A DNA stretch of 46,519 bases from a virus. The notes beneath the pieces are model-generated. The model was given only the letters and a program-made list of their open reading frames with translations. It did no database searches and was not told the origin of the DNA. The stretch is from positions 1-46,519 of IMG/VR virus record IMGVR_UViG_3300032955_000004; one strand, 5' to 3'. The position numbers and the translations under genes were made by a program. This document shows positions 6,842 through 14,878 of the stretch, piece by piece (position 1 is the stretch's first letter; each line of letters starts with the position of its first letter).

Positions 6842-6858
6842 TTCTTCTCCGAAAAGAA
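6842..6858. promoter_or_regulatory. Palindromic operator candidate in divergent intergenic region
   Basis: TTCTTCTCCGAAAAGAA is an imperfect 17-base palindrome (TTCTTnTC-n-GAnAAGAA). It sits in the gap between the leftward LuxR-type gene and the rightward Gam operon, 25 bases before the Gam ATG. No T-run follows, so an operator is more likely than a terminator. I see no convincing -35/-10 pair for either direction. Confidence 0.4.
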
Positions 6859-6882
6859 GTTCCAGAATGAGTACAGCACCCG

Positions 6883-7380
6883 ATGAGCGTACCGGAGGGA
6901 TCTGTAGCGGACTGGACGACAGGGGACGCCGGCACGGCACTCGGCCGGCTCCTGGACGCGACCTTGGATCGCGAGCGGGCGATTGCGGAGCGTGATTCGG
7001 AGGTGGCGGCGATCGAGCGGCAGTACGCCGGCAGAATCGCCGCCACCGCCGAGGAGATTCTGGCGCTCGAGCAGCAGCTGGAGGGCTGGTATCGCCTCCA
7101 GAACAAGCGCATCATCCACCTCCCGTACGGCGAGATCGGCGTGCGCACGGTGGGCTCGCCGGCTCTCGAGCTCCTCGAAGGGTTCACCTGGAAAAAAGTC
7201 GAAGCGAAGCTCAAACGCGCGTTCCAGGCGAAGTTCTTCCACAAGCCCAAGCCACCGGCGATCGACAAAAACAAAATCAAAAAGCTGATGACGGAAGAGC
7301 AGCTCGCCAGGTTCGGGATGCAGCTCGCTTCGGCCGAATCGTTTTACATCGATCTGGCCAGACTGGACGAGGCGGCATGA
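6883..7380 (+). CDS. gam: Host-nuclease inhibitor Gam family protein, 165 aa
   Basis: The protein matches the Mu Gam family in order and length: a long N-terminal coiled coil (LDATLDRERAIAERDSEVAA then IERQYAGRIAATAEEI), the motif IIHLPYGEIGVRTVGSPALE, and WKKVEAKLKRAF. Mu Gam is a Ku-like protein that binds ends of double-stranded DNA and blocks host exonucleases; the same role here would protect linear phage DNA. It is the first gene of the rightward operon. The ATG at 6883 has no clear Shine-Dalgarno sequence. A second ATG in another frame lies just upstream at 6867. The ERF annealing protein, a natural partner, is encoded far away at 44267. Confidence 0.85.
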   Translation: MSVPEGSVADWTTGDAGTALGRLLDATLDRERAIAERDSEVAAIERQYAGRIAATAEEILALEQQLEGWYRLQNKRIIHLPYGEIGVRTVGSPALELLEGFTWKKVEAKLKRAFQAKFFHKPKPPAIDKNKIKKLMTEEQLARFGMQLASAESFYIDLARLDEAA

Positions 7381-7604
7381 ACGATATCGAAATGAAACCG
7401 GTGGAGAGCTCCAACATTGCGGCGGTGGGCCACGATGCGGCGCGCAAGGTGATGCGGATCCAGTTCTCCAACGGCGGCCTCTACGACTATCACAACGTCT
7501 CGGCCGAACAGCACCAGGCGTTGCTGAAAGCGAAGTCGGTGGGAGGGCACTTTCACAAGCACTTCCGCGGGAACAAGCAGCACGCATTCACCCGCATCGC
7601 GTAA
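7377..7604 (+). CDS. KTSC domain protein, 75 aa
   Basis: The whole protein is a KTSC domain, recognisable from VESSNIAAVGHDAARKVMRI, FSNGGLYDYHNVSAEQHQAL and the end GGHFHKHFRGNKQHAFTRIA. The domain is named after lysyl-tRNA-synthetase-associated sequences and is common in phages as a stand-alone protein; its biochemical role is not established. The ATG at 7377 overlaps the Gam stop by four bases, so it is translationally coupled. Confidence 0.85.
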   Translation: MNDIEMKPVESSNIAAVGHDAARKVMRIQFSNGGLYDYHNVSAEQHQALLKAKSVGGHFHKHFRGNKQHAFTRIA

Positions 7605-7616
7605 AGGGAATCTTCC

Positions 7617-7844
7617 ATGCCAGACGAACAGCAGGACCGAATATCGCTTCCTCTCACGGCGCCGAAGTGCCCGCATTGCGGAGAGGAGCTGAAGAACGTG
7701 GGCTGGCTGACGCACGAAACCGGCCTGGTGACGTTTTTCCACCAGGATCAGGGGTGCCATGTGGCGCTGGGGTTCCAGCTGATTCCGATGGAGCGGCGGC
7801 GGATTGCGCTACCGGAGGATTTGAGGCCGCGGGGACTCGGCTAG
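7617..7844 (+). CDS. Small zinc-ribbon-like protein, 75 aa
   Basis: A CPHCGEEL knuckle near residue 18 with a later Cys-His pair (FHQDQGCHVAL) suggests a single zinc-binding site. The rest is short beta-like sequence. The start ATG at 7617 follows AAAGGGAATCTTCC. No specific family is recognised; it could be a DNA- or protein-binding adaptor of the early operon. Confidence 0.65.
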   Translation: MPDEQQDRISLPLTAPKCPHCGEELKNVGWLTHETGLVTFFHQDQGCHVALGFQLIPMERRRIALPEDLRPRGLG

Positions 7845-7870
7845 AAAGAGCCTTGTGAGCGGGGGGAAGG

Positions 7871-8077
7871 GTGGCGGAGTTTCTGGGAGGGGCCGATCCG
7901 CTGGACGTTCTGGTGGAGCAGTTCGCGTATCTGGTGGCAGCGCTTCGAAACCAGCAGGCGACCGACGCGGAAATCGCAAGGTTGTGGCGGGTGCGGCAGA
8001 TTCTGCTCGATCCGTTCGTCAGCGACCCGTACCACCCGCCAAGGACGCTTCACCCAAAGTTGAAGCGCGTGGCGTAA
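7871..8077 (+). CDS. Hypothetical protein, 68 aa
   Basis: A GTG at 7871, directly after GGGGGGAAGG, opens a frame with normal helical composition (EFLGGADPLDVLVEQFAYLV then AALRNQQATDAEIARLWRVR). The alternative frame over the same DNA, an upstream extension of the small-terminase frame to 7855, encodes a Gly/Ser/Arg-rich product typical of an out-of-frame reading. I therefore prefer this 68-residue protein and a later start for the terminase gene. Function unknown. Confidence 0.6.
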   Translation: MAEFLGGADPLDVLVEQFAYLVAALRNQQATDAEIARLWRVRQILLDPFVSDPYHPPRTLHPKLKRVA

Positions 8078-8115
8078 CCCCGAAAAACAAGGTTTCGAAA
8101 TCGGCTCGCCGGGCG

Positions 8116-8538
8116 GTGATCGTAGAAGGGCTGGTCACGCAGCATACGCCGCGGGAGATCGCGCAAGCCATCGGGGTGTCGCGCAAGACGGTTTACGAGG
8201 AAATCGCTCAGCCGGAGACGCAGGCGCTCATTCGGGAGTGGCTGCGGCCGCACCATGCCGAGATCCGCGGACTTATTCCGAAAGCGATCAAAGCGGTGGA
8301 TGCCGGCCTCAAAACCTTCTACATGGCCGACCGGCTGCGTGCGGTGAAGGTGTTGGGCACGGTGATGAGCTGGGCTCAGGGGAAAGCAGATGCAGAGGGG
8401 CAAGGTAACTTCAATCGGAAATTCCGCGGAACGATGGAAGAGCTGCTCATCGTCTACCGCGATCTCACGCACGGTGAGCGTGAGCCTCCAGCCGCGCCGG
8501 CTCTCGAGGGCGGAACAACGACAGTTGGCGGCGCGTGA
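8116..8538 (+). CDS. terS: Probable terminase small subunit, about 140 aa
   Basis: An N-terminal homeodomain-like HTH (TPREIAQAIGVSRKTVYEEI) is followed by a helical region with the dimerisation-type pattern HHAEIRGLIPKAIKAVDAGL and ADRLRAVKVLGTVMSWAQG, as in many HTH-type small terminases that bind pac/cos DNA. The position two genes before the large subunit supports this. The start is uncertain: GTG 8116 avoids the overlapping 68-residue gene, but the frame is open back to GTG 7855. The end overlaps the first sigma-factor gene. Confidence 0.65.
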   Translation: MIVEGLVTQHTPREIAQAIGVSRKTVYEEIAQPETQALIREWLRPHHAEIRGLIPKAIKAVDAGLKTFYMADRLRAVKVLGTVMSWAQGKADAEGQGNFNRKFRGTMEELLIVYRDLTHGEREPPAAPALEGGTTTVGGA

Positions 8539-9046
8539 TGCGCTGGTGATCGAGCACGCGGAGTGGGCGCGAGGGATTGCGGCCGCGGTGGCGCGCCGGC
8601 TGCCGACCTGGTTTCGGGCCGAAGACCTGGTGGGTCCGGCGGAGATCGGGCTGATCCAGGCGGCCGAGCGGTACGACCCCGCGAAGAACGATAATTTCCG
8701 GGCATACGCGCGCCGGCGGGTTTTCGGCGAATGCATCGCGTCCATTCGCCGCAGAGAATACCGCCAGCGCGCGTATCTCGAGCTGAAAGACACGCATGCC
8801 GACCCGCGTCCCGGTCCCGATGCGGTGGCCCAGGTGGCGATCGGCGGAAGCAGGGTAAGCGAGCGGATCGCGGAGCTGCCGGCGGCGCACGCCCACGTGC
8901 TGAGAAAGCACTACTGGGACGGGCTGACACTCGCGGCGATCGCGGAGCGCATGAAGGTGAGCCAGGCGCAGGCCTGCCGATTGCATCGCGAGGGGCTCGA
9001 GATGTTGCGGAGCCGGTGCAGGGATCTGGCGGGGCTCGCCGCATGA
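8474..9046 (+). CDS. Sigma-70 family RNA polymerase sigma factor (FliA/WhiG-like), about 190 aa
   Basis: Region 2 is clear: RAEDLVGPAEIGLIQAAERY, then FRAYARRRVFGECIASIRRR, the -10 recognition helix. Region 4 follows after a short linker (AELPAAHAHVLRKHYWDGLT then LAAIAERMKVSQAQACRLHR), with an HTH for -35 or activator contact. The layout without regions 1.1 and 1.2 resembles FliA/WhiG/SigF-type factors. The frame is open upstream; GTG 8474 is my choice because it starts just before the domain and inside the end of terS. It ends in an ATGA overlap with a second sigma-like gene. I infer that it directs late phage transcription, possibly at the GGCGATA sites. Confidence 0.8.
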   Translation: MSVSLQPRRLSRAEQRQLAARDALVIEHAEWARGIAAAVARRLPTWFRAEDLVGPAEIGLIQAAERYDPAKNDNFRAYARRRVFGECIASIRRREYRQRAYLELKDTHADPRPGPDAVAQVAIGGSRVSERIAELPAAHAHVLRKHYWDGLTLAAIAERMKVSQAQACRLHREGLEMLRSRCRDLAGLAA

Positions 9047-9573
9047 AGCTGCTGCCGGTACCGATAGACGCACTGAAGAAACGGGCGCGGTGGGCCTCTC
9101 TTGGCGCGCCGCGGTATTTGATGCGGGACGCGGAACAGGAAGCCTGGATCGGGATCATGCAGGCGCTCGAGCGTTATGACGGGCGGATCCGGTTCGATAG
9201 CTGGGCTGCCCGGCGGGCGAATGGGGCGGTGATCGACTTTTTGCGGCGCGAGGATATTCTCTCGCGGAATGACCGGAAGCGTGTTCAGCGGGGCGAAGCA
9301 GATGCGCCGGCGCGGGTCACGATCGACGAATGCTGGATGCGGCCCACGCCGGCCGACCAGGAGGAGAAAACGTTGTGTGCCGAGCTGTGGCGCGCGGTGG
9401 ATACGCTGCCGCCGGCTCAGCGCCTGCTGATCGAGATCATGCTTACGCGCGGGCTATCGGCGCCGGCGGCCGGCAAGCTGCTCAAAATCGGCCACCAGGC
9501 GGCGTGGCGCCGCTATTATCATGCGCTGCACACCCTCCAGGAACGGTTTGTGCCCGAAAAGAAAGCGGCATAA
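9043..9573 (+). CDS. Second sigma-70-like factor, 176 aa
   Basis: The start ATG 9043 overlaps the previous stop. Region 2-like sequence is present (RDAEQEAWIGIMQALERYDG, then IRFDSWAARRANGAVIDFLR, RREDILSR), and region 4-like sequence at the C-terminus (AVDTLPPAQRLLIEIMLTRG then LSAPAAGKLLKIGHQAAWRR). It looks like a diverged paralogue of the first factor; region 4 keeps the HTH outline with altered turn residues. Two adjacent sigma-like genes between the terminase subunits are unusual. One may be the active factor and the other a partner, or both may recognise different promoter classes. Confidence 0.75.
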   Translation: MKLLPVPIDALKKRARWASLGAPRYLMRDAEQEAWIGIMQALERYDGRIRFDSWAARRANGAVIDFLRREDILSRNDRKRVQRGEADAPARVTIDECWMRPTPADQEEKTLCAELWRAVDTLPPAQRLLIEIMLTRGLSAPAAGKLLKIGHQAAWRRYYHALHTLQERFVPEKKAA

Positions 9574-11310
9574 ATGGCGGAGCTGACCGCGCGCGAGACC
9601 GAACGGCTGATCCGCAGTTTCGCGGACCATGAAAAATTCTGCTCGCACCTCAAGATCCGCAACAAAGAGGGCATCCCGGTGCCCTACAAGAACTCGTATG
9701 CCGGCCGCAAGCTGAATCGGTCGATCCGCAAACAGGAGTCCGCCGGGCAGCCGATCCGGCAAGTGTGCTTGAAAGCCTCCCAGGTGTGGATGTCGAGCTC
9801 CACGGCGACGGAGATCTTCCACCGGGTGCCGTTTTTCCCGGGCCGCCGCGCGCTGGTGATCGCGGACGTGCAGGTGCACTCGGACCTGGTGTTCGAATAT
9901 TACACGCAGTACATCAAAAGCTACCAGGACAATCCGTTCGGCGCCGATGTGGATGCCGAAATCCTGCTGCCCAAACTGATCAAAGACACCGACCACTGGC
10001 TGCGCTGGGCGAACGACTCGAGCATATTGGTCGGGACCGCGAAGAACGTGGATATCGCGCGCAGCGCCCCGTTCAACTGGATCCAGTTCAGCGAGGCGGC
10101 ATTCTACGATCACTTCGGCGCATTGATGACGGGCGCAATGCAGCGCGTTCCCTCGAGTCCGGATTCCGGCGTGATTGTCGAGTCGACGGCGAACGGCCAG
10201 GGCGGCGATTTCTACGACCTTTGCCAATTGGCGATGAGCGGCCGCAGTGGCTGGGCCTTCGTGTTCTTCGGGTATTGGGAGCACCCGGAAAACCGGATGC
10301 CTCCGACGCAACTGGGGTACAAGGATTACGCCGCATTCCAACGGACCCTGACCAAAACGGAATGGGACGAACAGACCCGCTACAATTTGACGCTCGAGCA
10401 GCTGGCCTGGCGCCGGTGGTGCATCGAAACTTCCTGTGAAGGCAAGCTGGATCGTTTCAGGCAAGAACAGCCCGGCAATGCGCAGGAGGCATTCCTCGCT
10501 TCGGGGCGCACCATCTTCGACATGGCGGCGGTGGGCCGGTTGCGCTCGATCGGCGATGCCCCAAAAGGCAAGATCGAGGTGATCGACGCCGGTGTCGAGA
10601 AGCGGCCGCAGTTTGTCCAGCGGGAGGACGGCCGCGGCGAGCTGACGGTGTTTAAACAGCCCCGGCCAGGCGGCCACTACATCATCGGCATCGATCATGC
10701 GGAGGGAATAGACCCGACAGCCAAGCAAGGCAAGTCGGATCCGGACTGGTGTTCGGCAAGCGTGGGGGATGCAGATACGGGAGAGCAGGTCGCCAAGCTG
10801 AAAGAACGTTACGAGCCGGGACCATGGGCGGAGCGAATTTACTGGCTGGGCAAGTTCTACGAGTGGGCGTACCTGGTTCCGGAGCAAAAAGCGGTTGGCA
10901 AAGCAGTGATCGGGGAGCTGCTGAAATTGAACTATCCGCTCGAGCTGATCTATTCCAAGCAGCGCGACCCCTCCGACCGCAAATTGCCGCAGCTCCAGGA
11001 GCTCGGGTACGAGACAAACCAGATCAACCGGCCGGTGCTGATATCGGGACTCGAGACGGCTCTCAGGCAGGGAGCGATCCAGATCCACGATCCGGAGACG
11101 ATCCAGCAGCTGCGGGAATTCGTGCGAAAGCCGAACGGCCGGGAAGAGGGCATCGGGCACGATGACGATGTACTGGCCGAAGCGCTGCGCGTCGAGGGGC
11201 ACAAATACGCACATCGAGCGTTCGAGTTCAGAGACAGCGTTCTCCAGCAGGGGAAAGAGACATGGAAAGCAGGCTCATACAAGCACAAGAAGGCCGACGA
11301 TGACGATTAA
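9574..11310 (+). CDS. terL: Terminase large subunit, 578 aa
   Basis: This is the ATPase-nuclease that packages DNA into the prohead. The Walker A region at about 64-78 reads CLKASQVWMSSSTATE, a degenerate form of the common KxRQxGxST. The Walker B-like strand is NWIQFSEAAFYD (168-179), with Ser-Glu in place of Asp-Glu, and the coupling motif is VIVESTANGQG (200-210). The nuclease domain shows the first acid in YIIGIDHAEGID (369-380), a second acid in VPEQKAVGKAVIGEL, and the terminal acids in HDDDVLAEA (528-536). The ATG immediately follows the previous stop. Length is normal for the family. Confidence 0.92.
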   Translation: MAELTARETERLIRSFADHEKFCSHLKIRNKEGIPVPYKNSYAGRKLNRSIRKQESAGQPIRQVCLKASQVWMSSSTATEIFHRVPFFPGRRALVIADVQVHSDLVFEYYTQYIKSYQDNPFGADVDAEILLPKLIKDTDHWLRWANDSSILVGTAKNVDIARSAPFNWIQFSEAAFYDHFGALMTGAMQRVPSSPDSGVIVESTANGQGGDFYDLCQLAMSGRSGWAFVFFGYWEHPENRMPPTQLGYKDYAAFQRTLTKTEWDEQTRYNLTLEQLAWRRWCIETSCEGKLDRFRQEQPGNAQEAFLASGRTIFDMAAVGRLRSIGDAPKGKIEVIDAGVEKRPQFVQREDGRGELTVFKQPRPGGHYIIGIDHAEGIDPTAKQGKSDPDWCSASVGDADTGEQVAKLKERYEPGPWAERIYWLGKFYEWAYLVPEQKAVGKAVIGELLKLNYPLELIYSKQRDPSDRKLPQLQELGYETNQINRPVLISGLETALRQGAIQIHDPETIQQLREFVRKPNGREEGIGHDDDVLAEALRVEGHKYAHRAFEFRDSVLQQGKETWKAGSYKHKKADDDD

Positions 11311-11578
11311 GCAGTACGCGACCATCACCGCGCGCGGCGATACGGAACTCGTAGATGCGGTGAACAGGTATATCCGCGAAGGCTGGCAACCGCTGGGAGG
11401 TCCGGCATTCGCCGCGGCGAAAGACCAAACCGGAGCGGAATACGGAACACTGATCCAGGCCATGGTGAGGCACGCCAAAACCTTGATTGATGGCTTGGGG
11501 CCCGGTAAAGCGGGCGAAATCGGATTAGGCGGCGGCCCATATGCCGATGTGGGTTCGATGGGAGATGCTAAAGAATGA
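11300..11578 (+). CDS. DUF1737-type protein, 92 aa
   Basis: The ATG at 11300 overlaps the end of terL by 11 bases. Residues 1-58 (IKQYATITARGDTELVDAVN, RYIREGWQPLGGPAF, GTLIQAMVRH) match the small DUF1737 fold, recognisable by the EGWQPLGG and QAMVR elements. The C-terminal third is Gly-rich. The role is unknown; such proteins are scattered in phages and bacteria. Confidence 0.75.
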   Translation: MTIKQYATITARGDTELVDAVNRYIREGWQPLGGPAFAAAKDQTGAEYGTLIQAMVRHAKTLIDGLGPGKAGEIGLGGGPYADVGSMGDAKE

Positions 11579-11811
11579 CGATTGACGTACCCCGGGTGCA
11601 GGCGTATTCAGGGGCCACCGCGACGGTCATATACGAGTGGCGTTGTGCAGGATGCGGCCTACGGGCAGAGCGAACGTTTCGCGTGGGACCAGGCGACCAT
11701 CTCCCGGTGGCCACCATGCCAGATGCGTGGCAGTTCATGGCCGGACGCTATTACTGCCCCAGCCACCAGGTGGTGACCCTGGTAGACGGGAAGGTGATCG
11801 ATGCCGGATAA
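11575..11811 (+). CDS. Small zinc-binding protein, 78 aa
   Basis: An ATGA overlap with the previous gene sets the start at 11575. CAGCGLRAERTF forms one Cys pair and RYYCPSHQ contributes a Cys and a His, so a single zinc site is likely. The rest is beta-rich. Unknown role between the terminase and portal genes. Confidence 0.65.
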   Translation: MTIDVPRVQAYSGATATVIYEWRCAGCGLRAERTFRVGPGDHLPVATMPDAWQFMAGRYYCPSHQVVTLVDGKVIDAG

Positions 11812-11962
11812 AGACGGCAACCGCAGCAACCCGTATCATCCCGATCCCGATCAGTGCTGCGAGGCCTGCGTATTCGGCCGCGGCGAGCATGCCGCCTGGT
11901 GCCTCTATCGTTTCACGGCCGCCGACCTCGCGAAGGCGCGATGGTATGGCGGGCTGGACTAA
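11801..11962 (+). CDS. Cysteine-rich small protein, 53 aa
   Basis: An ATG at 11801, overlapping the previous gene by 11 bases, opens a 53-residue frame (MPDKDGNRSNPYHPDPDQCC then EACVFGRGEHAAWCLYRF). The spacing CC-x2-C and a later Cys with an intervening His suggest metal binding. The stop TAA overlaps, by two bases, the stop codon of a gene on the opposite strand. No family recognised. Confidence 0.6.
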   Translation: MPDKDGNRSNPYHPDPDQCCEACVFGRGEHAAWCLYRFTAADLAKARWYGGLD

Positions 11963-12339
11963 GCTGCCGTAGCCTGGCTGGTCTTGGCGGATCTGGCTCC
12001 CTTGCGCCTGCCGGGGGTCTTCGACGTGGTAGTGGACCCGGTGGACCCGGCAGCGGCTGTTTGGGTTTGCTGCCGGGCATCGCGAGTCTCGAGCAGCACC
12101 ATCAAACCGTTGGTCCCGATGCTGCCCAGGTTGGCCACATTCCGCCGAATGGACTGCGCCTGCTGCCCTCGAAAGTCGCGGTACGGCGCCATCTGCGAGC
12201 CGCCGTAACCGTTTGTGCCGAGATTGTGCCACACTCTCACGCTCGTTCCACCGCCCTCCGATTGGCTCAACTGGTAGTCGAGGTCGATGTGGTTGATCGG
12301 CCCGCTTTCGAAATACAGGTACTGCCCGATTTGGACCAT
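11959..12339 (-). CDS. Leftward hypothetical protein inside the rightward operon, 126 aa
   Basis: The ATG at 12339 (MVQIGQYLYFESGPINHIDL) has an excellent Shine-Dalgarno sequence, AAAGGAGA, nine bases upstream, so it is a real gene despite opposing all its neighbours. The first 85 residues are beta-rich and Gly-rich (GGGTSVRVWHNLGTNGYGGS); the C-terminal 30 residues are a Thr/Ser/Lys/Ala tail. The gene is convergent with 11801-11962 (overlapping stops) and divergent from portal. It may be an accessory gene expressed in the lysogen. Function unknown. Confidence 0.7.
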   Translation of the reverse strand: MVQIGQYLYFESGPINHIDLDYQLSQSEGGGTSVRVWHNLGTNGYGGSQMAPYRDFRGQQAQSIRRNVANLGSIGTNGLMVLLETRDARQQTQTAAAGSTGSTTTSKTPGRRKGARSAKTSQATAA

Positions 12340-12372
12340 GGCTGATTCTCCTTTGCTGACCAGCCTATCAGA

Positions 12373-12379
12373 GGCGATA
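12373..12379 (+). promoter_or_regulatory. GGCGATA late-promoter candidate before portal
   Basis: GGCGATA, seven bases (TCCAAGT), then the GTG start of the portal gene. No Shine-Dalgarno sequence is present. If the heptamer is a -10 element, transcription would begin at the G of GTG, giving a leaderless mRNA for the portal to capsid operon. Confidence 0.55.
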
Positions 12380-12386
12380 TCCAAGT

Positions 12387-14642
12387 GTGCCGAAAAGCTT
12401 CCAGATCAGGCTTCCGGAATCGGAACAAGCCAAGCTGTGCGATCGCATCGAGCAGGACTTTCTCACCGACAAGGCGACCCACCAGAGATGGGCCGAGCGG
12501 TGCCGTTCCTGGATGCAGCGCTGGGAAGCCAGGGTCAATCCGCCGGCGGCCGGCGACGAAGGCAAACCGAATCACACGGTGCCGCTGGTTCAGTGGCAGA
12601 CGATCAACAAAATCGCGCGGGATATGCAAGCCCTGCTGGGAGATGAAGCTGCGATAACTGCACGGGCCACAGGCCCTTCCGACGCGCGCAAGGTTCACAA
12701 GATCGGCTGCTACATGACCTCGCGGGTATTCGACCAGATGGAGATCGTCAACCCGCTGAGCATTTTCGAATTCCGGCGTGTTTTGAACGGTCACTCGGTG
12801 GCATACAGGCCCTGGTATCGGCGGGAATACGACACGCTGCAGCAGGGACGCATCAAGCGGGTGTGCGATTACGAAGGGCCGGGCTTCTTTCCGGAAGAGC
12901 CGGACAACATCATGGTGCCCCCGGAGCGGGGCGTCACCTCGATTCAGGAATTCAGCCATGTGATCCGGCGGGTGCGCTACACGGTGGACGATCTGCAGCG
13001 CGGCGACGGGACGTTGTTTCAGGGAACCAGCGACCCGGAGTTCGTAAGGCAATTGATCGCCTGGGCGAAAACAGGAGACATTGCCAACGACTACACGCTG
13101 GTCGGCATGGATCCGGTCAGAACCGAACGGGAGCGCAGCGAGGGAGTCGACTACGACTACTACGTGCTGGGGCGGCGTGGGATCTGGGTGTGGGAGTGGT
13201 ATGGCGCCTGGCGGCCGTTGAAGAAAAACAAACGCGACGCCGAAATAGACGACCTCGAAAGACGCCTGCCCTACGAGGCCGACTGGGTGATTCGCTATAT
13301 CCCGGGCATGCGGCGAGTGATTGGCTGCCAGGATCTGCTCGAGCTCTACCCCAAAATGCGGAAGAGGCGGCCGTTCGTGGAATCGACGCTGCTGAAGGAT
13401 GGCACCTACAGACCCAAAGGCTTCGGCGCGCTGCTCGAGGACCTCGAGGACGACACCACCAACAACTCGCGCCTGTTCACCGCGGCGGGCGAGTTGTCGG
13501 TATGGCCGGTGATTTTTTTCAAGCCCGGCGGCGGCTTCAACCAGAAAACCATCAAGCTCGAGCCGGGCACCGCGATCCCGACCGAAGATCCGACTTCGGT
13601 GAACGTGGTCAAGATCACTCCGAACCTGGAGTATTCCACGGTGCGCCAGCAGGACCTGCTGGCCATTGCGGAGAGAGTTACCGGGATCACCGATCAATCC
13701 ATGGGGCGGTCGATCGAGAGGCCCAATGCGCCCCGAACCGCGACAGGGCAATTAGCCCTCATCGAGGAGGGGAACATCCGCGCGTACCTCGACAGCACGA
13801 TTCTGCGCGAGGACATGGAGCAGATCATCACCGATATCTGGGAGCTCGACTGCGACCTGGCGCCGCGCACCGAGCCGGGGATCTTCTTCAGGACAACCGA
13901 ACAGCAGGCTAACGGCCTGTTCGACGTGAAGGGCGGCGGTGCCTACATGACCCCGAAGGAATTCGGCGGCAAATACGATTTCCGCCTGAAATTCGCGACG
14001 TCGGTCTACGCCAGGCAAGCCAAGAAACAAGAGCTGCTGGCGTTCTACCAGATCGCCATGCAGAACCCCATGGTGGCCACCAACCCGAAGGCCGCCTGGA
14101 CCTTGCTGAACCGGGTGGCGATCGAATTCGGCATCAACGATTTCGAAACCATCGTGCCCGCCCCGCCGGATCTGGATTCGCCGAAGACGCCCGACCAGGA
14201 ATGGAACGACATGCTGGAGGGCGAGCCCGACGTCCAGGTGAATCCGCAGGACAACGACGACCTGCACATCGTCAAGCACAACGGCCAGATCAACGACGCG
14301 GTGAGTGATCCAGACCGGGACAGCCACGATTCGAAGGCAATCACGCAGATGCAGCAGCACATCCTGAATCACGAGCAGCAGAAGCGCACCAAGGCCTATA
14401 TGCAGGCCCTGACGCAGATGCTGGTCGAACGGATGCAGGCCCAGCAGGGAGGACAACCCGCGCTGCCTCCAGGCCAGCCAGGCCTGCAACCGGGTATGCC
14501 GCCCGGGATGCCGATGGGACAGCCTGGCGCGATGCCCCCGATGGGGCCCGGGATGAATCCCCTGCAGGCAGCAGGCGATATACCGCCGGGACCGCAGCAT
14601 GTGGGAGCTCTCGGCCCGCAAGCGCATGACGGCATGATGTGA
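12387..14642 (+). CDS. Portal protein, 751 aa
   Basis: Size, position after terL and internal sequence fit a large podovirus-type portal, the dodecameric ring through which DNA enters and leaves the head. Characteristic stretches are the N-terminal helical region, the centre LVGMDPVRTERERSEGVDYD, the long-helix and tunnel region around residues 425-500 (QDLLAIAERVTGITDQSMGR, RTATGQLALIEEGNIRAYLD), and a Gln/Pro/Met/Gly-rich C-terminal tail (from about 690) with repeats like PGMPPGMPMGQPG. The GTG at 12387 is the only sensible start and directly follows the GGCGATA motif. It heads the structural operon that ends with the major capsid protein. Confidence 0.85.
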   Translation: MPKSFQIRLPESEQAKLCDRIEQDFLTDKATHQRWAERCRSWMQRWEARVNPPAAGDEGKPNHTVPLVQWQTINKIARDMQALLGDEAAITARATGPSDARKVHKIGCYMTSRVFDQMEIVNPLSIFEFRRVLNGHSVAYRPWYRREYDTLQQGRIKRVCDYEGPGFFPEEPDNIMVPPERGVTSIQEFSHVIRRVRYTVDDLQRGDGTLFQGTSDPEFVRQLIAWAKTGDIANDYTLVGMDPVRTERERSEGVDYDYYVLGRRGIWVWEWYGAWRPLKKNKRDAEIDDLERRLPYEADWVIRYIPGMRRVIGCQDLLELYPKMRKRRPFVESTLLKDGTYRPKGFGALLEDLEDDTTNNSRLFTAAGELSVWPVIFFKPGGGFNQKTIKLEPGTAIPTEDPTSVNVVKITPNLEYSTVRQQDLLAIAERVTGITDQSMGRSIERPNAPRTATGQLALIEEGNIRAYLDSTILREDMEQIITDIWELDCDLAPRTEPGIFFRTTEQQANGLFDVKGGGAYMTPKEFGGKYDFRLKFATSVYARQAKKQELLAFYQIAMQNPMVATNPKAAWTLLNRVAIEFGINDFETIVPAPPDLDSPKTPDQEWNDMLEGEPDVQVNPQDNDDLHIVKHNGQINDAVSDPDRDSHDSKAITQMQQHILNHEQQKRTKAYMQALTQMLVERMQAQQGGQPALPPGQPGLQPGMPPGMPMGQPGAMPPMGPGMNPLQAAGDIPPGPQHVGALGPQAHDGMM

Positions 14643-14878
14643 GCGCAGACCAGACACACATAGCGATCGAGCAACTGCTCGTGAGCGACGGCTACCAGAT
14701 CGTGATGGCGCGCGTCGAAGGCGAGCTCGAGCGCCGGCGAAACGAGCTGGAATCGCCGAAAGGGCCGGAGCAGACCGCCTTCATCCGCGGCCAGATCGCA
14801 TCCCTGCGCACGGTATTGGGTCTCGCAACCATCATGCGCGAGGAAGCCAAGGCCGCCCTGAAAGAGGAAGACGAATGA
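14639..14878 (+). CDS. Small helical protein, 79 aa
   Basis: GTG 14639 overlaps the portal stop by four bases. The product is a predicted long helix or coiled coil (IVMARVEGELERRRNELESP then FIRGQIASLRTVLGL) with an acidic end. Such small proteins between portal and scaffold are common in phages of this kind; function unknown. Confidence 0.65.
   Translation: MSADQTHIAIEQLLVSDGYQIVMARVEGELERRRNELESPKGPEQTAFIRGQIASLRTVLGLATIMREEAKAALKEEDE

Noticed and set aside
7855-8115. N-terminal extension of the small terminase to GTG 7855
   Set aside because: The extension is Gly/Ser/Arg-rich low-complexity sequence and overlaps a normal-looking 68-residue frame.
9454-14657. Very long minus-strand frames opposite the terminase (9454-11214) and portal (12267-13751, 13752-14657) genes
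   Set aside because: They mirror strong coding genes in GC-rich DNA and have no ribosome sites or recognisable domains.
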